DNA from: Pseudoalteromonas piscicida
GTDB taxonomy: Bacteria > Pseudomonadota > Gammaproteobacteria > Enterobacterales > Alteromonadaceae
Assembly: GCF_002744175.1 (NCBI RefSeq)
Contig: NZ_NKHF01000046.1
Coordinates: 1 to 47,886 of the forward strand
Direction: 5' to 3'
Length of the DNA stretch: 47,886 nucleotides
This document shows, one piece after another, positions 27,164-36,181 of the stretch. The number at the start of each line of letters is the position of its first letter. Position 1 is the first letter of the stretch. Under the pieces are notes generated by a model that was not told the DNA's origin, made no database searches, and was given only the letters and a program-made list of their open reading frames with translations. The position numbers were made by a program, and so were the translations under genes.

Positions 27164-27637
27164 TTAAGCGTCTTGCTGCTTGTCCATAAAGTCTGCCATT
27201 CTTGCAAGTAATTGCTCTTCAGTTAACTCCTCTTGATGTGTCGCAAGCGTCCATACATGACCAAATGGGTCACGAAGTGTTCCCGCCCTGTCTCCATAAA
27301 ATTGATCGCAAACCGGAGTTATTTCCTCCGCTCCTAATTGGATAGCAGCTGCAAACACACTATCTACATCTTCAACATATAACATTAAGCTGACCGGAGT
27401 GCCGCCTAACTCCCTAGGATCCTTAAAATGCATATCTGGACACATATCTGAAATCATAATGTACGAATTGCCAATCAAAAGCTCAGCATGGGCAATCCCC
27501 CCTTCAGGCATAGGCAGTTGTAATTTGGGGTGTGCACCAAACGCTTGGCGGTAAAACTCAATTGCTTTTGCCGCACCAGAGACAATGAGATAAGGCGTAA
27601 TTGAATGATAGCCATCAGGAATTGCAGAAGTCGCCAT
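27164..27637 (-). CDS. VOC-family (glyoxalase/PhnB-like) protein
   Basis: Two beta-alpha-beta-beta-beta modules of the vicinal oxygen chelate fold. The first reads GYHSITPYLIVSGAAKAIEF with FYRQAFGAHPKL, and the second SLMLYVEDVDSVFAAAIQLG followed by DQFYGDRAGTLRDPFGHVW. These are typical of the PhnB/YdcJ-like branch, which is used loosely for dioxygenase-like or metal-binding proteins; no substrate can be assigned. AAGGAAC precedes the ATG at 27637. Cytosolic, 157 aa, monocistronic. Confidence 0.85.
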   Translation of the reverse strand: MATSAIPDGYHSITPYLIVSGAAKAIEFYRQAFGAHPKLQLPMPEGGIAHAELLIGNSYIMISDMCPDMHFKDPRELGGTPVSLMLYVEDVDSVFAAAIQLGAEEITPVCDQFYGDRAGTLRDPFGHVWTLATHQEELTEEQLLARMADFMDKQQDA

Positions 27638-27759
27638 GGTAGGTTCCTTGAAAAGTCCATTAAGTCCCTTTAAAGCTAGACGATTAATCAGGATATGCGA
27701 ATTGAAAGTTTATCTTAGATACGATGCTTGCTGCACTTACCCATTAGATCCCACACATA

Positions 27760-27788
27760 TTGATTAACGAATTGTTTACCTATATGCT
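27760..27788 (+). promoter_or_regulatory. Candidate promoter of the chitinase gene
   Basis: TTGATT (27760-27765), a 17-bp spacer and TATGCT (27783-27788), 45 bp before the chitinase start. Both boxes match the sigma70 consensus at four of six positions. Confidence 0.4.
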
Positions 27789-27832
27789 AAATCCGTTTTG
27801 CTCATAAAACACACAACATGTAAGGAATCGAT

Positions 27833-30385
27833 ATGAAACCAACTTCTATTCTAAAGTTAGCGTGGACCAGCAGTTTATTGGTCACAGCCCTTCAGGCCCA
27901 CGCCTATGATTGCAGCAAGCTGGCAAATTGGTCAGAACAGCAAGTCTACACAAAGGGGGAGCTCATCCAAACTCAAATGCAAGCGTTTGAGGCTAAGTGG
28001 TACAGTCAAAACGACAACCCACTGGTAAACTCAGGCCCTTATGACGTTTGGAGAAAGCTAGGAACCTGCGCTTCTGGACAAGGCCAAGCCCCCAGCATCA
28101 CGCTCACTAGCCCAAAAAATGGCGCGGTGCTGGGCGAAAATGACAGCGCTGTTTTATCTGCTGATGCAAATGATGTTGACGGCGACTTAGCATTCGTCGA
28201 GTTTTTGGTTAATGATGTAATTGTTGCAACAGATAATACCGCGCCTTTCCAAGCCACTTGGAATGCAGTTCTCGGAGATCATGTTATTACTGCTGTCGCT
28301 GAAGATGCTCAAGGGCATACCACAATTTCGCAGCCAGCAAACATCAGTGTTAAGCCCAGCGGTACAAACCTGCCACCGTCTGTATCCATCAACACACCGA
28401 CTAATGGCCAACGGTTTTATCAAAACGACAGCGTAAACATTGAGGTTACAGCTGAGGATCCTGACGGCACCATCTCTGAAGTGGTTATTAATGTCAATAA
28501 TCAGCTCATCTCTGCATTGACAACCCCACCTTTTCGAGTTGAGTGGCAAGCCAGTCAGCTCGGTGTGAACCAACTCACAGTGAAAGTGACTGATAACCAA
28601 GGCCTGATCAGTGAGGCCAACCTCACCGTAGAGGTGCTTGCGAAAGTTGGCGGTGGTTGTCAAAACCTTAGAACATATAATGCAGGGGAAAGCTATCAAG
28701 GCGGCGAACTCGTCGCTCATAACAATCATAAATACCGTTGTGATATTGCAGGATGGTGCAGCTCAAACGCGCTGTGGGCATATGAACCTGGGGTTGGCCA
28801 GCATTGGCAGGATGCGTGGAGCGATCTCGGCGTCTGTGCCATTGCTCCTACCGTTACATTTGTCAGCCCAGTAAATAACAGCACCGTGCTATCCAATACC
28901 CCTACTACCGTTTCAATCAATGCCCAAGATGCTGATGGCAGTGTGAGTGCATTATCGCTATATGCTGATAATAACTTGTTATCGAGTGTCAGCCAAAACA
29001 GTCTCGATTATCAGTGGACGCCAACAACGACTGCACCTGTACTCCTAAGAGCCATAGCGGTAGATAATGAAAGCAACCAAAGTGAAGAAGTAATCACAGT
29101 AAACGTAACGGATCAGCCGCTTGCGGTAGATTTACTGGCACCGACTAGCGGAAGCCAACTTACTTTAGGTAACTCAACCCAATTAATTGCGCAAGCCACA
29201 GCTTTTGTGGGGCAAGTAACACAAGTTCAATTTTATGCCGATGGAGTGCTGCTGAATACCGATACAACGCCACCTTATGAATACAGCTATGCACCTGCTT
29301 CAACTGGTACAAAAACCCTTTATGCAACTGCAACCAATGATAGTAACGAGCAAGTTTCAAGCAGCGCCGTTACCATACAAGTGATCGATAAGCCTATTGG
29401 GAAAAAACATAAGCTCATTGGTTACTGGCATAACTTTGTCAACCCTGCAGGTTGTCCTATTCCGCTAGACCAAATGTCAACGGCTTGGGATATTATTGAT
29501 ATCGCTTTCGCTGAGAACGATAGGAATTCAAACGGAACAGTGCATTTCAAGCCATTTGAAAAAGATATTCGCTCTGACTGCCCTGCTATCGATCCCGTGA
29601 AATTCAAATCAGATATGCAAACATTGCAAGCCCAGGGGAAAGTGTTTGTGCTCAGTCTTGGAGGCGCAGAAGGTACTATCACACTAAATACCGACGCAGA
29701 TGAAGCTGCATTTGTCAGCAGTCTCACCGACATCATCAAAGAATGGGGATTTGATGGCCTAGATATTGATTTAGAAAGTGGTTCTAACCTTGTTCACGGC
29801 TCTCAAATCCAAGCAAGACTGCCACGAGCCTTGAAAAAGATTGAGCAAAATATTGGCGGCGATATGGTGTTAACGATGGCGCCAGAGCATCCTTATGTAC
29901 ATGGTGGTATGATTGCCTATTCAGGTATTTGGGGGGCTTACATTCCACTTATTAATGAATTACGGGACACCTTAGATTTGCTTCATGTACAACTCTACAA
30001 TAATGGCGGGTTACCAAACCCTTATGAACCAGGCAGTGCGCCTGAAGGCTCTGTAAACATGATGGTGGCACATGCAAAAATGTTAATAGAGGGCTTTGAC
30101 CTTGCTGATGGCACCCGCTTTGCGCCACTTCGGGATGACCAAGTAGCCATCGGTCTACCTTCTGGTCCACAGTCAGCCAATTCAGGGCAAGCGCCTATTG
30201 GTAATATTATCAATGCTCTAGATTGCTTAACCAAAGGAATAGACTGTGGAACTATTCAACCGAGTAGAACTTATCCGAACTTCGGCGGTGTGATGACTTG
30301 GTCGATTAACTGGGATAAGTTTGATGGCTATAACTTTTCTCAACCCATTGGCGATAAATTAACGCAAATGAACCAAGGAAATTAA
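27833..30385 (+). CDS. Multidomain secreted GH18 chitinase
   Basis: An extracellular endo-/exo-chitinase of 850 aa. The order is: signal peptide (cut after AHA, about residue 24), a first CBM5/12-type chitin-binding module (about 27-80), two Ig-like Big domains (about 85-270), a second CBM5/12 module (about 276-337, with the WCSSNALWAYEPG pattern), two more Ig-like domains (about 338-515) and the GH18 catalytic barrel (about 523-845). The catalytic signature DGLDIDLE is at 641-648, with Glu648 the proton donor. Secretion signals beyond the Sec peptide are not obvious; type II secretion is the usual route. A good AAGGAA site precedes the ATG. It probably feeds chitin-derived sugars to a marine heterotroph; no chitin-utilisation operon adjoins it. 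Confidence 0.93.
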   Translation: MKPTSILKLAWTSSLLVTALQAHAYDCSKLANWSEQQVYTKGELIQTQMQAFEAKWYSQNDNPLVNSGPYDVWRKLGTCASGQGQAPSITLTSPKNGAVLGENDSAVLSADANDVDGDLAFVEFLVNDVIVATDNTAPFQATWNAVLGDHVITAVAEDAQGHTTISQPANISVKPSGTNLPPSVSINTPTNGQRFYQNDSVNIEVTAEDPDGTISEVVINVNNQLISALTTPPFRVEWQASQLGVNQLTVKVTDNQGLISEANLTVEVLAKVGGGCQNLRTYNAGESYQGGELVAHNNHKYRCDIAGWCSSNALWAYEPGVGQHWQDAWSDLGVCAIAPTVTFVSPVNNSTVLSNTPTTVSINAQDADGSVSALSLYADNNLLSSVSQNSLDYQWTPTTTAPVLLRAIAVDNESNQSEEVITVNVTDQPLAVDLLAPTSGSQLTLGNSTQLIAQATAFVGQVTQVQFYADGVLLNTDTTPPYEYSYAPASTGTKTLYATATNDSNEQVSSSAVTIQVIDKPIGKKHKLIGYWHNFVNPAGCPIPLDQMSTAWDIIDIAFAENDRNSNGTVHFKPFEKDIRSDCPAIDPVKFKSDMQTLQAQGKVFVLSLGGAEGTITLNTDADEAAFVSSLTDIIKEWGFDGLDIDLESGSNLVHGSQIQARLPRALKKIEQNIGGDMVLTMAPEHPYVHGGMIAYSGIWGAYIPLINELRDTLDLLHVQLYNNGGLPNPYEPGSAPEGSVNMMVAHAKMLIEGFDLADGTRFAPLRDDQVAIGLPSGPQSANSGQAPIGNIINALDCLTKGIDCGTIQPSRTYPNFGGVMTWSINWDKFDGYNFSQPIGDKLTQMNQGN

Positions 30386-30460
30386 AGATACATTGGCCTG
30401 AGCTTGGTATTGACGTCAACCGTTATTCTGAGCTCAGGTTGATTAAACAACAAAATATAA

Positions 30461-30485
30461 AGAATAAAGGCAGGTACAGCCCTGC
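30461..30485 (-). terminator. Possible terminator of the RiPP precursor gene
   Basis: On the minus strand, GCAGG/CCTGC (5-bp stem, 6-nt loop, 30470-30485) is followed by CTTTATTCT, 17 bp after the precursor stop. The stem is short. Confidence 0.45.
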
Positions 30486-30502
30486 TCCTGCTTACTTGAT
30501 TG

Positions 30503-30706
30503 CTAACAATTTTCAGTCGTGTAGTTGTCGCATCGAGCGCTTGTACAAAGTGCTGTGGTGATTAAATCGCACTCTTTAGTCGTGGTCTCGCAACCAATCG
30601 TGCCAGGCCTAGTTGTATAACCTCCAGCCACATTAGGCGTCGCGGCATAACCAAGCGTTTGGCTGTTTTTAGATAAAGACTTTAATTTTTTAACCGTTAA
30701 TTTCAT
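30503..30706 (-). CDS. Putative RiPP precursor peptide with double-glycine leader
   Basis: A 67-aa peptide with a leader/core plan. Residues 1-29 (MKLTVKKLKSLSKNSQTL, then GYAATPNVAGG) look like a Lys/Leu-rich recognition helix ending in a Gly-Gly cleavage motif, as in natural-product precursors whose leader is removed by a C39 peptidase. The 38-residue core (YTTRPGTIGCETTTKECDL, then ITTALCTSARCDNYTTENC) has 5 Cys, 10 Thr and 1 Ser and ends in Cys, so thioether rings or disulfides are possible. The start is secure: AAGGA lies 7 bp before the ATG. No LanB/LanC/LanM, radical-SAM or C39 transporter gene is in this window, so modification and export would depend on genes elsewhere. It might instead be an unmodified bacteriocin or a simple secreted peptide. 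Confidence 0.75.
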   Translation of the reverse strand: MKLTVKKLKSLSKNSQTLGYAATPNVAGGYTTRPGTIGCETTTKECDLITTALCTSARCDNYTTENC

Positions 30707-30734
30707 TGGTAATCCTTTTTGTTTTATTGATAGA

Positions 30735-30768
30735 TTCAGGAACTAACTCGTAATAATTTAGTCCTGAA
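30735..30768 (-). promoter_or_regulatory. Stem-loop in the 5' leader of the RiPP gene
   Basis: TTCAGGAACTAA and TTAGTCCTGAA form an 11-bp stem with one bulged base and an 11-nt loop. It begins about where transcription from the predicted promoter would start, so it could be an RNA 5' hairpin or, as DNA, an operator. Confidence 0.4.
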
Positions 30769-30773
30769 CTTAA

Positions 30774-30802
30774 GTTGTATCACCTGAACAAAAAACACTC
30801 AA
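30774..30802 (-). promoter_or_regulatory. Predicted promoter of the RiPP precursor gene
   Basis: On the minus strand, TTGAGT (30797-30802), a 17-bp spacer and TACAAC (30774-30779), preceded by TGA as an extended -10. Four of six bases match at each box. The leader would be about 60 nt. Confidence 0.5.
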
Positions 30803-31000
30803 CCCACTTAAAGCAACAATTCAATCATTAAGGTGCTATCACTATATTTTTGCCAGAACCACACTGAATAACCGAATAATTTAGGCTATGTAGCGTTCAG
30901 CCAACGACACAAGCAAACAAGGCTGATGAATAGCCAGCAGCTTTTGCTTGGAAATAAACTATTTGTCCCCTACTATTATCACGTTACAAGCAAATTCATT

Positions 31001-32371
31001 ATGAGTCTCAATGTCGATATGAAGTCTTTCCCATCGCTCTATTTCACAAACCTGTTCTTAGTCGGAGGGACAGGCTTACTTACCACCTATTTAGCCCTTT
31101 ATTTGGGTCAGCATGGTGTAAGTACTTTCTGGATTGGTTTACTGACATCATTTTATTATTTGGGTCTCTTACTCGGTGCCAAACTCGGATACCACCTGAT
31201 AAAATCCGTCGGCCATATTCGTGCCTTTGCCGCGAGTACAGCAGCCGTTACAGCATGTGTAGCCGTGCACGGTGTGAGTGATAATGTCTATCTTTGGCTT
31301 GCACTGCGGCTGGTTGTTGGCCTCGGTATGATGTGTAATTTTATGGTGTTAGAGAGTTGGCTGAATGAACAGGCGGCTCCAGAGCAACGTGGCCGAGTCT
31401 TCTCGTTTTATATGCTAACTTCTTATCTTGGCATGGTAACAGGTCAATTTGCGCTATCGAATTTTCCAGAACTCGGTTATGCTCCACTATTTTTGGTCGT
31501 CGTTGCTTTATCATTCGGCATTATTCCTATCTCTACCACAAGACGGATCCACCCAAAACCACTCAAGCCCATTCAAGTCAGCTTGTTGACTTACTTTAAA
31601 AAAGTACCGCAATCTCTCACTGCGGTGTGCTTTGCAGGGGTTATCAATGGCAGCTTTTACGGTCTGGCACCTACTTTTGCTAGCCAATCAGGCTTTGATG
31701 CTGAAGAAATCGCTCTGTATATGTCGGTCACTATTTTTGCTGGTCTACTCGCACAGTGGCCCATGGGAGTGATTTCAGACCGCATTCGTCGCAGTATTTT
31801 GCTGCGCAGCAATGCCGTCATTATTGGTCTGATCTCACTGGCTATATTTTTACTGCCACTTAATCCAAGCTATAGCCTCTGGCTTACCTTTGGCTTTGGT
31901 TTATTTGCATTTACCATGTACCCACTTTCGTCAGCATTGGCAAACTCCCGCGTTGATGATGAAGACCGTGTTGGGGTGTCTTCTGCGCTGCTGGTTGCGT
32001 TTGGTGGTGGCGCTTGCGTTGGCTCGGCCGCTATCGCACAAATCATGTCCTATTTTGGTCATCAAGCCCTATACGCATCGCTAAGTGTATTAACGGTCGT
32101 CATGTTCTTACTACTACACTTTATCAACGCCAGACAAAAAGCGGAGCAACCAGAGCCTAGCGACTATGTTGCTGCGACTTCTGATATCACCAGCTCACCG
32201 CTTGCAGCAACTATGGACCCAAGGATTGAGGAAAAAACGGCCCATGAGCAACTGTTAGTTGTAGAGGAAGATGATTTTCAAGGTGAACATGAAGACTCCG
32301 AGTTCGATGCAGCTGAACCACTGGATGATACGCCCCCCGCTAAAGACACCGAAAAGACAGCTAAAAGTTAA
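31001..32371 (+). CDS. MFS transporter, YcaD-like
   Basis: A 12-TM inner-membrane transporter of the major facilitator superfamily. It shares the order and character of E. coli YcaD motifs: LVVGLGMMCNFMVLESWLN (TM4/5), EQRGRVFSFYM, GSFYGLAPTFA, AGLLAQWPMGVISDRI and FTMYPLSSALAN. The substrate is unknown. The C-terminal tail of about 75 residues is strongly acidic (VVEEDDFQGEHEDSEFDAAE) and cytosolic. Start choice is unsure: an ATG at 30926 would add 25 residues that do not look conserved, while 31001 and 31019 are better placed before TM1 but lack a clear Shine-Dalgarno. It is divergent from the RiPP gene; it is not evidently the RiPP exporter, since such exporters are ABC transporters. Confidence 0.85.
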   Translation: MSLNVDMKSFPSLYFTNLFLVGGTGLLTTYLALYLGQHGVSTFWIGLLTSFYYLGLLLGAKLGYHLIKSVGHIRAFAASTAAVTACVAVHGVSDNVYLWLALRLVVGLGMMCNFMVLESWLNEQAAPEQRGRVFSFYMLTSYLGMVTGQFALSNFPELGYAPLFLVVVALSFGIIPISTTRRIHPKPLKPIQVSLLTYFKKVPQSLTAVCFAGVINGSFYGLAPTFASQSGFDAEEIALYMSVTIFAGLLAQWPMGVISDRIRRSILLRSNAVIIGLISLAIFLLPLNPSYSLWLTFGFGLFAFTMYPLSSALANSRVDDEDRVGVSSALLVAFGGGACVGSAAIAQIMSYFGHQALYASLSVLTVVMFLLLHFINARQKAEQPEPSDYVAATSDITSSPLAATMDPRIEEKTAHEQLLVVEEDDFQGEHEDSEFDAAEPLDDTPPAKDTEKTAKS

Positions 32372-32461
32372 AAGTAAGTTAGTTTTCCGCGTGTCTTGCT
32401 TAATGGGGTAAGTGTCAGCTATGTTTATAGTAAATCGCAGGCATAGAGAGAGTACGCCCAT

Positions 32462-33388
32462 TTGCAAATAATTTGGCACGCCCTGTTGGGCACAATATTG
32501 TTTATTATCTCTTTTACAGCAAGTAGCTGCGAGCTTGCATTACTTGACGACAAGGTTGTCCTTAATGCTTCTAAAGCGCAACCTAAGTGCCGTTTCAAGC
32601 AAAACCAAATGGGTGAGCTAACTGCTGTTACAAAGTTTACCACGATGCCAATTAGCCCCACGACCAACTCAGCCATTACGGCTGTTTCATTTTCCGAAGT
32701 CAATCAGTTATGTAAGGTCAATGGCAGTAACCAAGTGATCAGCTGTAACTTTGGTACAAAAACCACCCTATTTGAGCTAACAGATAGACAACAAGGGCGC
32801 ATAGCCGCGGTGAACTGGCGAAAAGGCAATCACTTTTATGTTGGTTGGACTTCAGATCAAGCGGTGCTGATGGGGTACATTGCCTTTGGCTATAACACGT
32901 CTCCATTTTGGATCCCCGCATCACAAGCGTGCCAGTATGGACTCAGCGAACATATTATCCCTCTTTCTAAAGGCGACTTACTGTGTAAAACGTACGAGCA
33001 AATTTGGATACACAGTCGTTTACTTCCCCTGCCGCTTCCATGTCAACGGCCTCAACAAATGATCCAAGATAAGGAAGGGATTTGGGCACTTGAGTTCGAT
33101 GCAAGTACATATCAATGGCAAGTGTGTAAGTACAGTGAGAACATTGGCAACCTGATCACAGCTTATGACTATAGTATTGATTTAGCCGCCACATTGGCGC
33201 GTTATGACTTACAACCTAGTGAGTACACTAAGCTAAACTTTTTATTTGAAGATAACGCTAGCAGCATAGCAGACGCAGTAGAGATCACTGACGTTTTTCC
33301 CGTTGGTGATACAGCATTGGCACTTGACCCGCAGGCAATCGAGTTACCTATACAACAAATACGATATAAGTTGGTCAAGCGAGAATAG
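32462..33388 (+). CDS. Cys-rich exported protein of unknown function
   Basis: Family not recognised. It starts at a TTG, the only start I see in this frame, with a hydrophobic N-terminus (WHALLGTILFIISFTASSC) that is a signal peptide; the Cys at its end could make it a lipoprotein, though ASSC is a weak lipobox. The mature part has 7 more Cys (PKCRF, QLCKV, ISCNF, QACQY, LLCKT, LPCQR, QVCKY), suggesting disulfides in the periplasm or outside, and Trp/Gly-rich repeats compatible with a beta-propeller-like fold. The gap from the MFS stop is 90 bp. It ends 15 bp from the convergent AraC gene. Confidence 0.6.
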   Translation: MQIIWHALLGTILFIISFTASSCELALLDDKVVLNASKAQPKCRFKQNQMGELTAVTKFTTMPISPTTNSAITAVSFSEVNQLCKVNGSNQVISCNFGTKTTLFELTDRQQGRIAAVNWRKGNHFYVGWTSDQAVLMGYIAFGYNTSPFWIPASQACQYGLSEHIIPLSKGDLLCKTYEQIWIHSRLLPLPLPCQRPQQMIQDKEGIWALEFDASTYQWQVCKYSENIGNLITAYDYSIDLAATLARYDLQPSEYTKLNFLFEDNASSIADAVEITDVFPVGDTALALDPQAIELPIQQIRYKLVKRE

Positions 33389-33414
33389 CCCTCGATTTTG
33401 ACATTACTCGCTTG
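33376..33414. terminator. Possible bidirectional hairpin over two gene ends
   Basis: Perfect 8-bp inverted repeat CAAGCGAG/CTCGCTTG with a 23-nt loop covering the stop codons of both convergent genes. The long loop and lack of a T run make function uncertain. Confidence 0.3.
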
Positions 33415-34486
33415 CCTGTACCACGTGTTCACTGTCGTCATCACGCTTTCTGAATTGATTGGGCGTAACGCCTGTTTCTATCTTAAAAGCTCTCGTAAAA
33501 GGGCCAACAGATGCAAAACCACTTTCTAACCCCACTACCAAGACCGGCCAATGTTGTTTGCTTGAGTCTTGCAGTAGCGTTTTAGCATGTTCAACTCGAA
33601 GGCGATTAATAAGCTGATTAAAATTACGTGCTTGTAGTTGCTGGCGGATCACCCGGCTGATCTTATATTCGGATTCATTGAGTTGCTGAGCCACATCGGC
33701 AACCTTCAACCCTTCTTTTAAATATGCCTGCTCGGTGATAAGAAGGCGCTCAACCCGTTGTCGTAAAACCAACTCTTGCTCTGTTGGCATCTTCTCTATT
33801 GGTTCACATGTGATTGTCTCAGCTTCCTCTTCAAAACGATACACATAACGCCAATATAATAGAGCTTGAGCGGTTAATAAGATGAGTACTGCCGCGCTCG
33901 TCACCGCCCATTCTTGCACCTCGAGATTGCCTGCATAACGATTGGCAATTAGTTTTGTACCCGCAACACAAATAAAGTAGGCTAACAAAAATACTGCTCT
34001 TTGAGCTTTTTCATGCTCTCTTGATTCTGAAAACCCTCTACACCCTTCCCAAAAGGCAAGGAGTAAAACGCAAGAAGATAACATAATGGTTAACTCAATC
34101 GCAGCGCTATTTAGCCAATCCAGCAGCAAACCGCCCGTTAGCTGAAACTGGCTGTGGACAAATAAATACCCTTGTTGCCAAATGATCAAAGCAGCTATTA
34201 ATACTGCTATAGCGATATGTCGGTTAGAGATAGCATTGGTTTTGCGAAACAATGCCCGTGAGAACAGCCAAAAGCCATTACAGGTCAAACAAGCCCCTAT
34301 ACCAATCAGGTACTCATACCCATCTAGCGACTCTTTGGTTAATTTCTTAGTCGTTGCCAATGCAATAGAACCACACACCAAAGCAAATAAAATATGGGCT
34401 GCTCTTTTCTCTTTTACAAAAAGCTGTGCGATAACCAAAGTACAACAAAGGCCAAGTAAAAAAAGATAATAGTGTTCAATAGTCAT
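33404..34486 (-). CDS. AraC-family regulator with membrane N-terminal domain
   Basis: Residues 1-215 contain about six or seven TM helices (MTIEHYYLFLLGLCCTLVIA, IAIAVLIAALIIWQQ, AAVLILLTAQALLYWRYVY). The C-terminal 100 residues are the double helix-turn-helix of AraC proteins: LKVADVAQQLNESEYKISRV and the second-helix signature VGLESGFASVGPFTRAFKIE, with TGVTPNQFRKR at the end. A membrane-bound sensor that binds DNA directly is implied. It is divergent from the DUF2306 gene at 34.7 kb across 203 bp, so that gene set is the likely target. I see no clear Shine-Dalgarno before the ATG at 34486. Confidence 0.9.
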   Translation of the reverse strand: MTIEHYYLFLLGLCCTLVIAQLFVKEKRAAHILFALVCGSIALATTKKLTKESLDGYEYLIGIGACLTCNGFWLFSRALFRKTNAISNRHIAIAVLIAALIIWQQGYLFVHSQFQLTGGLLLDWLNSAAIELTIMLSSCVLLLAFWEGCRGFSESREHEKAQRAVFLLAYFICVAGTKLIANRYAGNLEVQEWAVTSAAVLILLTAQALLYWRYVYRFEEEAETITCEPIEKMPTEQELVLRQRVERLLITEQAYLKEGLKVADVAQQLNESEYKISRVIRQQLQARNFNQLINRLRVEHAKTLLQDSSKQHWPVLVVGLESGFASVGPFTRAFKIETGVTPNQFRKRDDDSEHVVQASE

Positions 34487-34689
34487 GCTGATTTAAGGAG
34501 TAGAGATAGACACGAAGACTCTACTAGCTACACCAATAGCATTCAAATTAACTTTGTAAGTAAACTTAACACCACCATTTTTAAAATTCGGCCTACTTTC
34601 TTTGCTTTGATTTTCAAAATCAAAGCGACGAGATAGCAAAACCTTGTCATTTTATATATCAAGTTTATTGATTTATAAGGATAAGTATT

Positions 34690-35524
34690 TTGCCTTCGCT
34701 CAATCTAACCAAATCAACAGGGTTTTCTTTTAGTCCCTTTAGCGTATTGAATAGCGCTGTAAAAAGCTGGGTATTTGTCGCACTGCTCGGGCAATGGATG
34801 TTTGCTGTTTATATCATAGGCCTATATGCCATCCCGCTTATCGTGGGACTCACAGAGCAAAGTGCAGCCGCTTCACCGGCGAGTGGACACACAAAAGATG
34901 CCAAGGTGTTTTTTAGCCATGTTCTACCCGCTGTGATTTTGGCCACCAGCGGTTTATTACAGCTGATTCCTGCGGTGCGAAAACGCTTTCCACGCTTTCA
35001 CCGCTACAACGGAAGAATATTTTTTATTCTCGGTATTTCGGGCGCACTCACTGGATTATATCTCACTTGGGTAACCGGTCTTAGGCTAAGCGATGTTGGT
35101 GCCATTGGGATAACACTCAACGGTATATTAATTCTCATTGCGATATTTTTTTGCTTGGCGCGCTGCCATACAAAAAAATATCGCCGCACATCAACGTTAT
35201 GCCGTACATAGTTTTTTCTTGGTTAATGGGGTGTGGACGTTTCGTCTTTATTTGTTTGGTTGGTACATGGTCAACCAAGGCTTCAATGGCAATACCGCAA
35301 CCTTAGATGGCCCTATCGATATATTTATTTCGTTTGCCTGCTATCTGCTACCAATGGTACTCGGAGAACTCTACTTTTGGGCAAAACGCCAAACCAAAGC
35401 CAGCGCACCGGTTTGGATAATCGCGGTAATGATGAGCCTAGGTTTTGTGATCACTGCGATTGGCGTCTGCGCGGCCATTGTTATGATGTGGTGGCCACGC
35501 ATTTCAGCCGTCTTTTTTAGTTAA
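34690..35524 (+). pseudogene. DUF2306-like membrane protein gene split by a frameshift
   Basis: The first frame runs from a TTG start (AAGGAT about 8 bp upstream) through HVLPAVILATSGLLQLIPAV and RFPRFHRYNGRIFF, typical of DUF2306 polytopic proteins (His-rich TM segments), to NGILILIAIFF. Then a run of seven T at 35145-35152 puts it out of frame and it stops at 35211. The continuing sequence (AWRAAIQKNIAAHQRYAVHS, then FFLVNGVWTFRLYLFGWYMV) is in the next frame and ends at 35524. Removing one T would restore a protein of about 277 aa. It may be a pseudogene, a phase-variable gene, a slippage site or a sequencing error. Confidence 0.75.
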
Positions 35525-35554
35525 ATTACAGTTTAATCAGTTAGGAGTAGAAAC

Positions 35555-36124
35555 ATGCTTTCAGTCAAAGCGAACAAAATCAACAAAGGCCTAATTACAT
35601 CGGCAATCTTGCTCGTGATATTAACGCTAATGTGGCAACATTTAAATGGCGGAATAGTGAGTCACCACTTACTTCACAGAGCGGATTTTCCAGCAGTATC
35701 TAACGCATGGGGAATTATCATAATTCCCGTATTAGCTTGGCTTACTGCACTGCGGCTACATAAAGCAATTGGCACAGAGAGCATTAAAAAAACAACACCC
35801 GTGGTTATTCCTACTGAGTTTTTGATCGCATTCTTTGTGATGTTACTCTTTAGCTTGTTGCAATCAGCCCTTTGGGAGTTCGGTTATCAAAGCCTCACCA
35901 TGTATACTGCCTTAGGACTTTTGATAGCTGGACTATTTTATCCAATCTACCGCGCAGAATGCATATTGGGACACGTGGTCGGTGCTAGTTTTACCTTTGG
36001 TTATGCTATTCCACTGATCGGCATTTTAGTGATGGCAATCGTTTCAGTGTTTTCTCTTTTTTGCTTAAAACCTATCTTTTCTAAATTACTTAACAAGACA
36101 CAAACACCAATGAAAATGGAGTAA
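35555..36124 (+). CDS. Small polytopic membrane protein, unknown
   Basis: 189 aa with about five TM helices (LITSAILLVILTLMW, AWGIIIIPVLAWLTAL, FLIAFFVMLLFSLLQSALWE, MYTALGLLIAGLFYP, ILVMAIVSVFSLFC) and a His pair HHLLHR after TM1. No family recognised. AGGAG lies 8 bp before the ATG. It starts 30 bp after the DUF2306 gene, so they form one transcript; the pair probably works at the inner membrane. Confidence 0.65.
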   Translation: MLSVKANKINKGLITSAILLVILTLMWQHLNGGIVSHHLLHRADFPAVSNAWGIIIIPVLAWLTALRLHKAIGTESIKKTTPVVIPTEFLIAFFVMLLFSLLQSALWEFGYQSLTMYTALGLLIAGLFYPIYRAECILGHVVGASFTFGYAIPLIGILVMAIVSVFSLFCLKPIFSKLLNKTQTPMKME

Positions 36125-36181
36125 TAGTGCTCTTGCAAAGCTCAAGACAAAACAAATAATTCCTAAGCGCTGCTATATAAC

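Noticed and set aside
30391..30440. Chitinase terminator from CCTGAGCT/AGCTCAGG
   Set aside because: The arms are 26 nt apart and no T run follows; the pairing is also explained by the AGCTCAGG element being near-palindromic.
31001..32371. MFS protein as exporter of the adjacent RiPP
   Set aside because: Double-Gly leader peptides are normally cleaved and exported by C39-peptidase ABC transporters; the MFS protein is YcaD-like and divergent.
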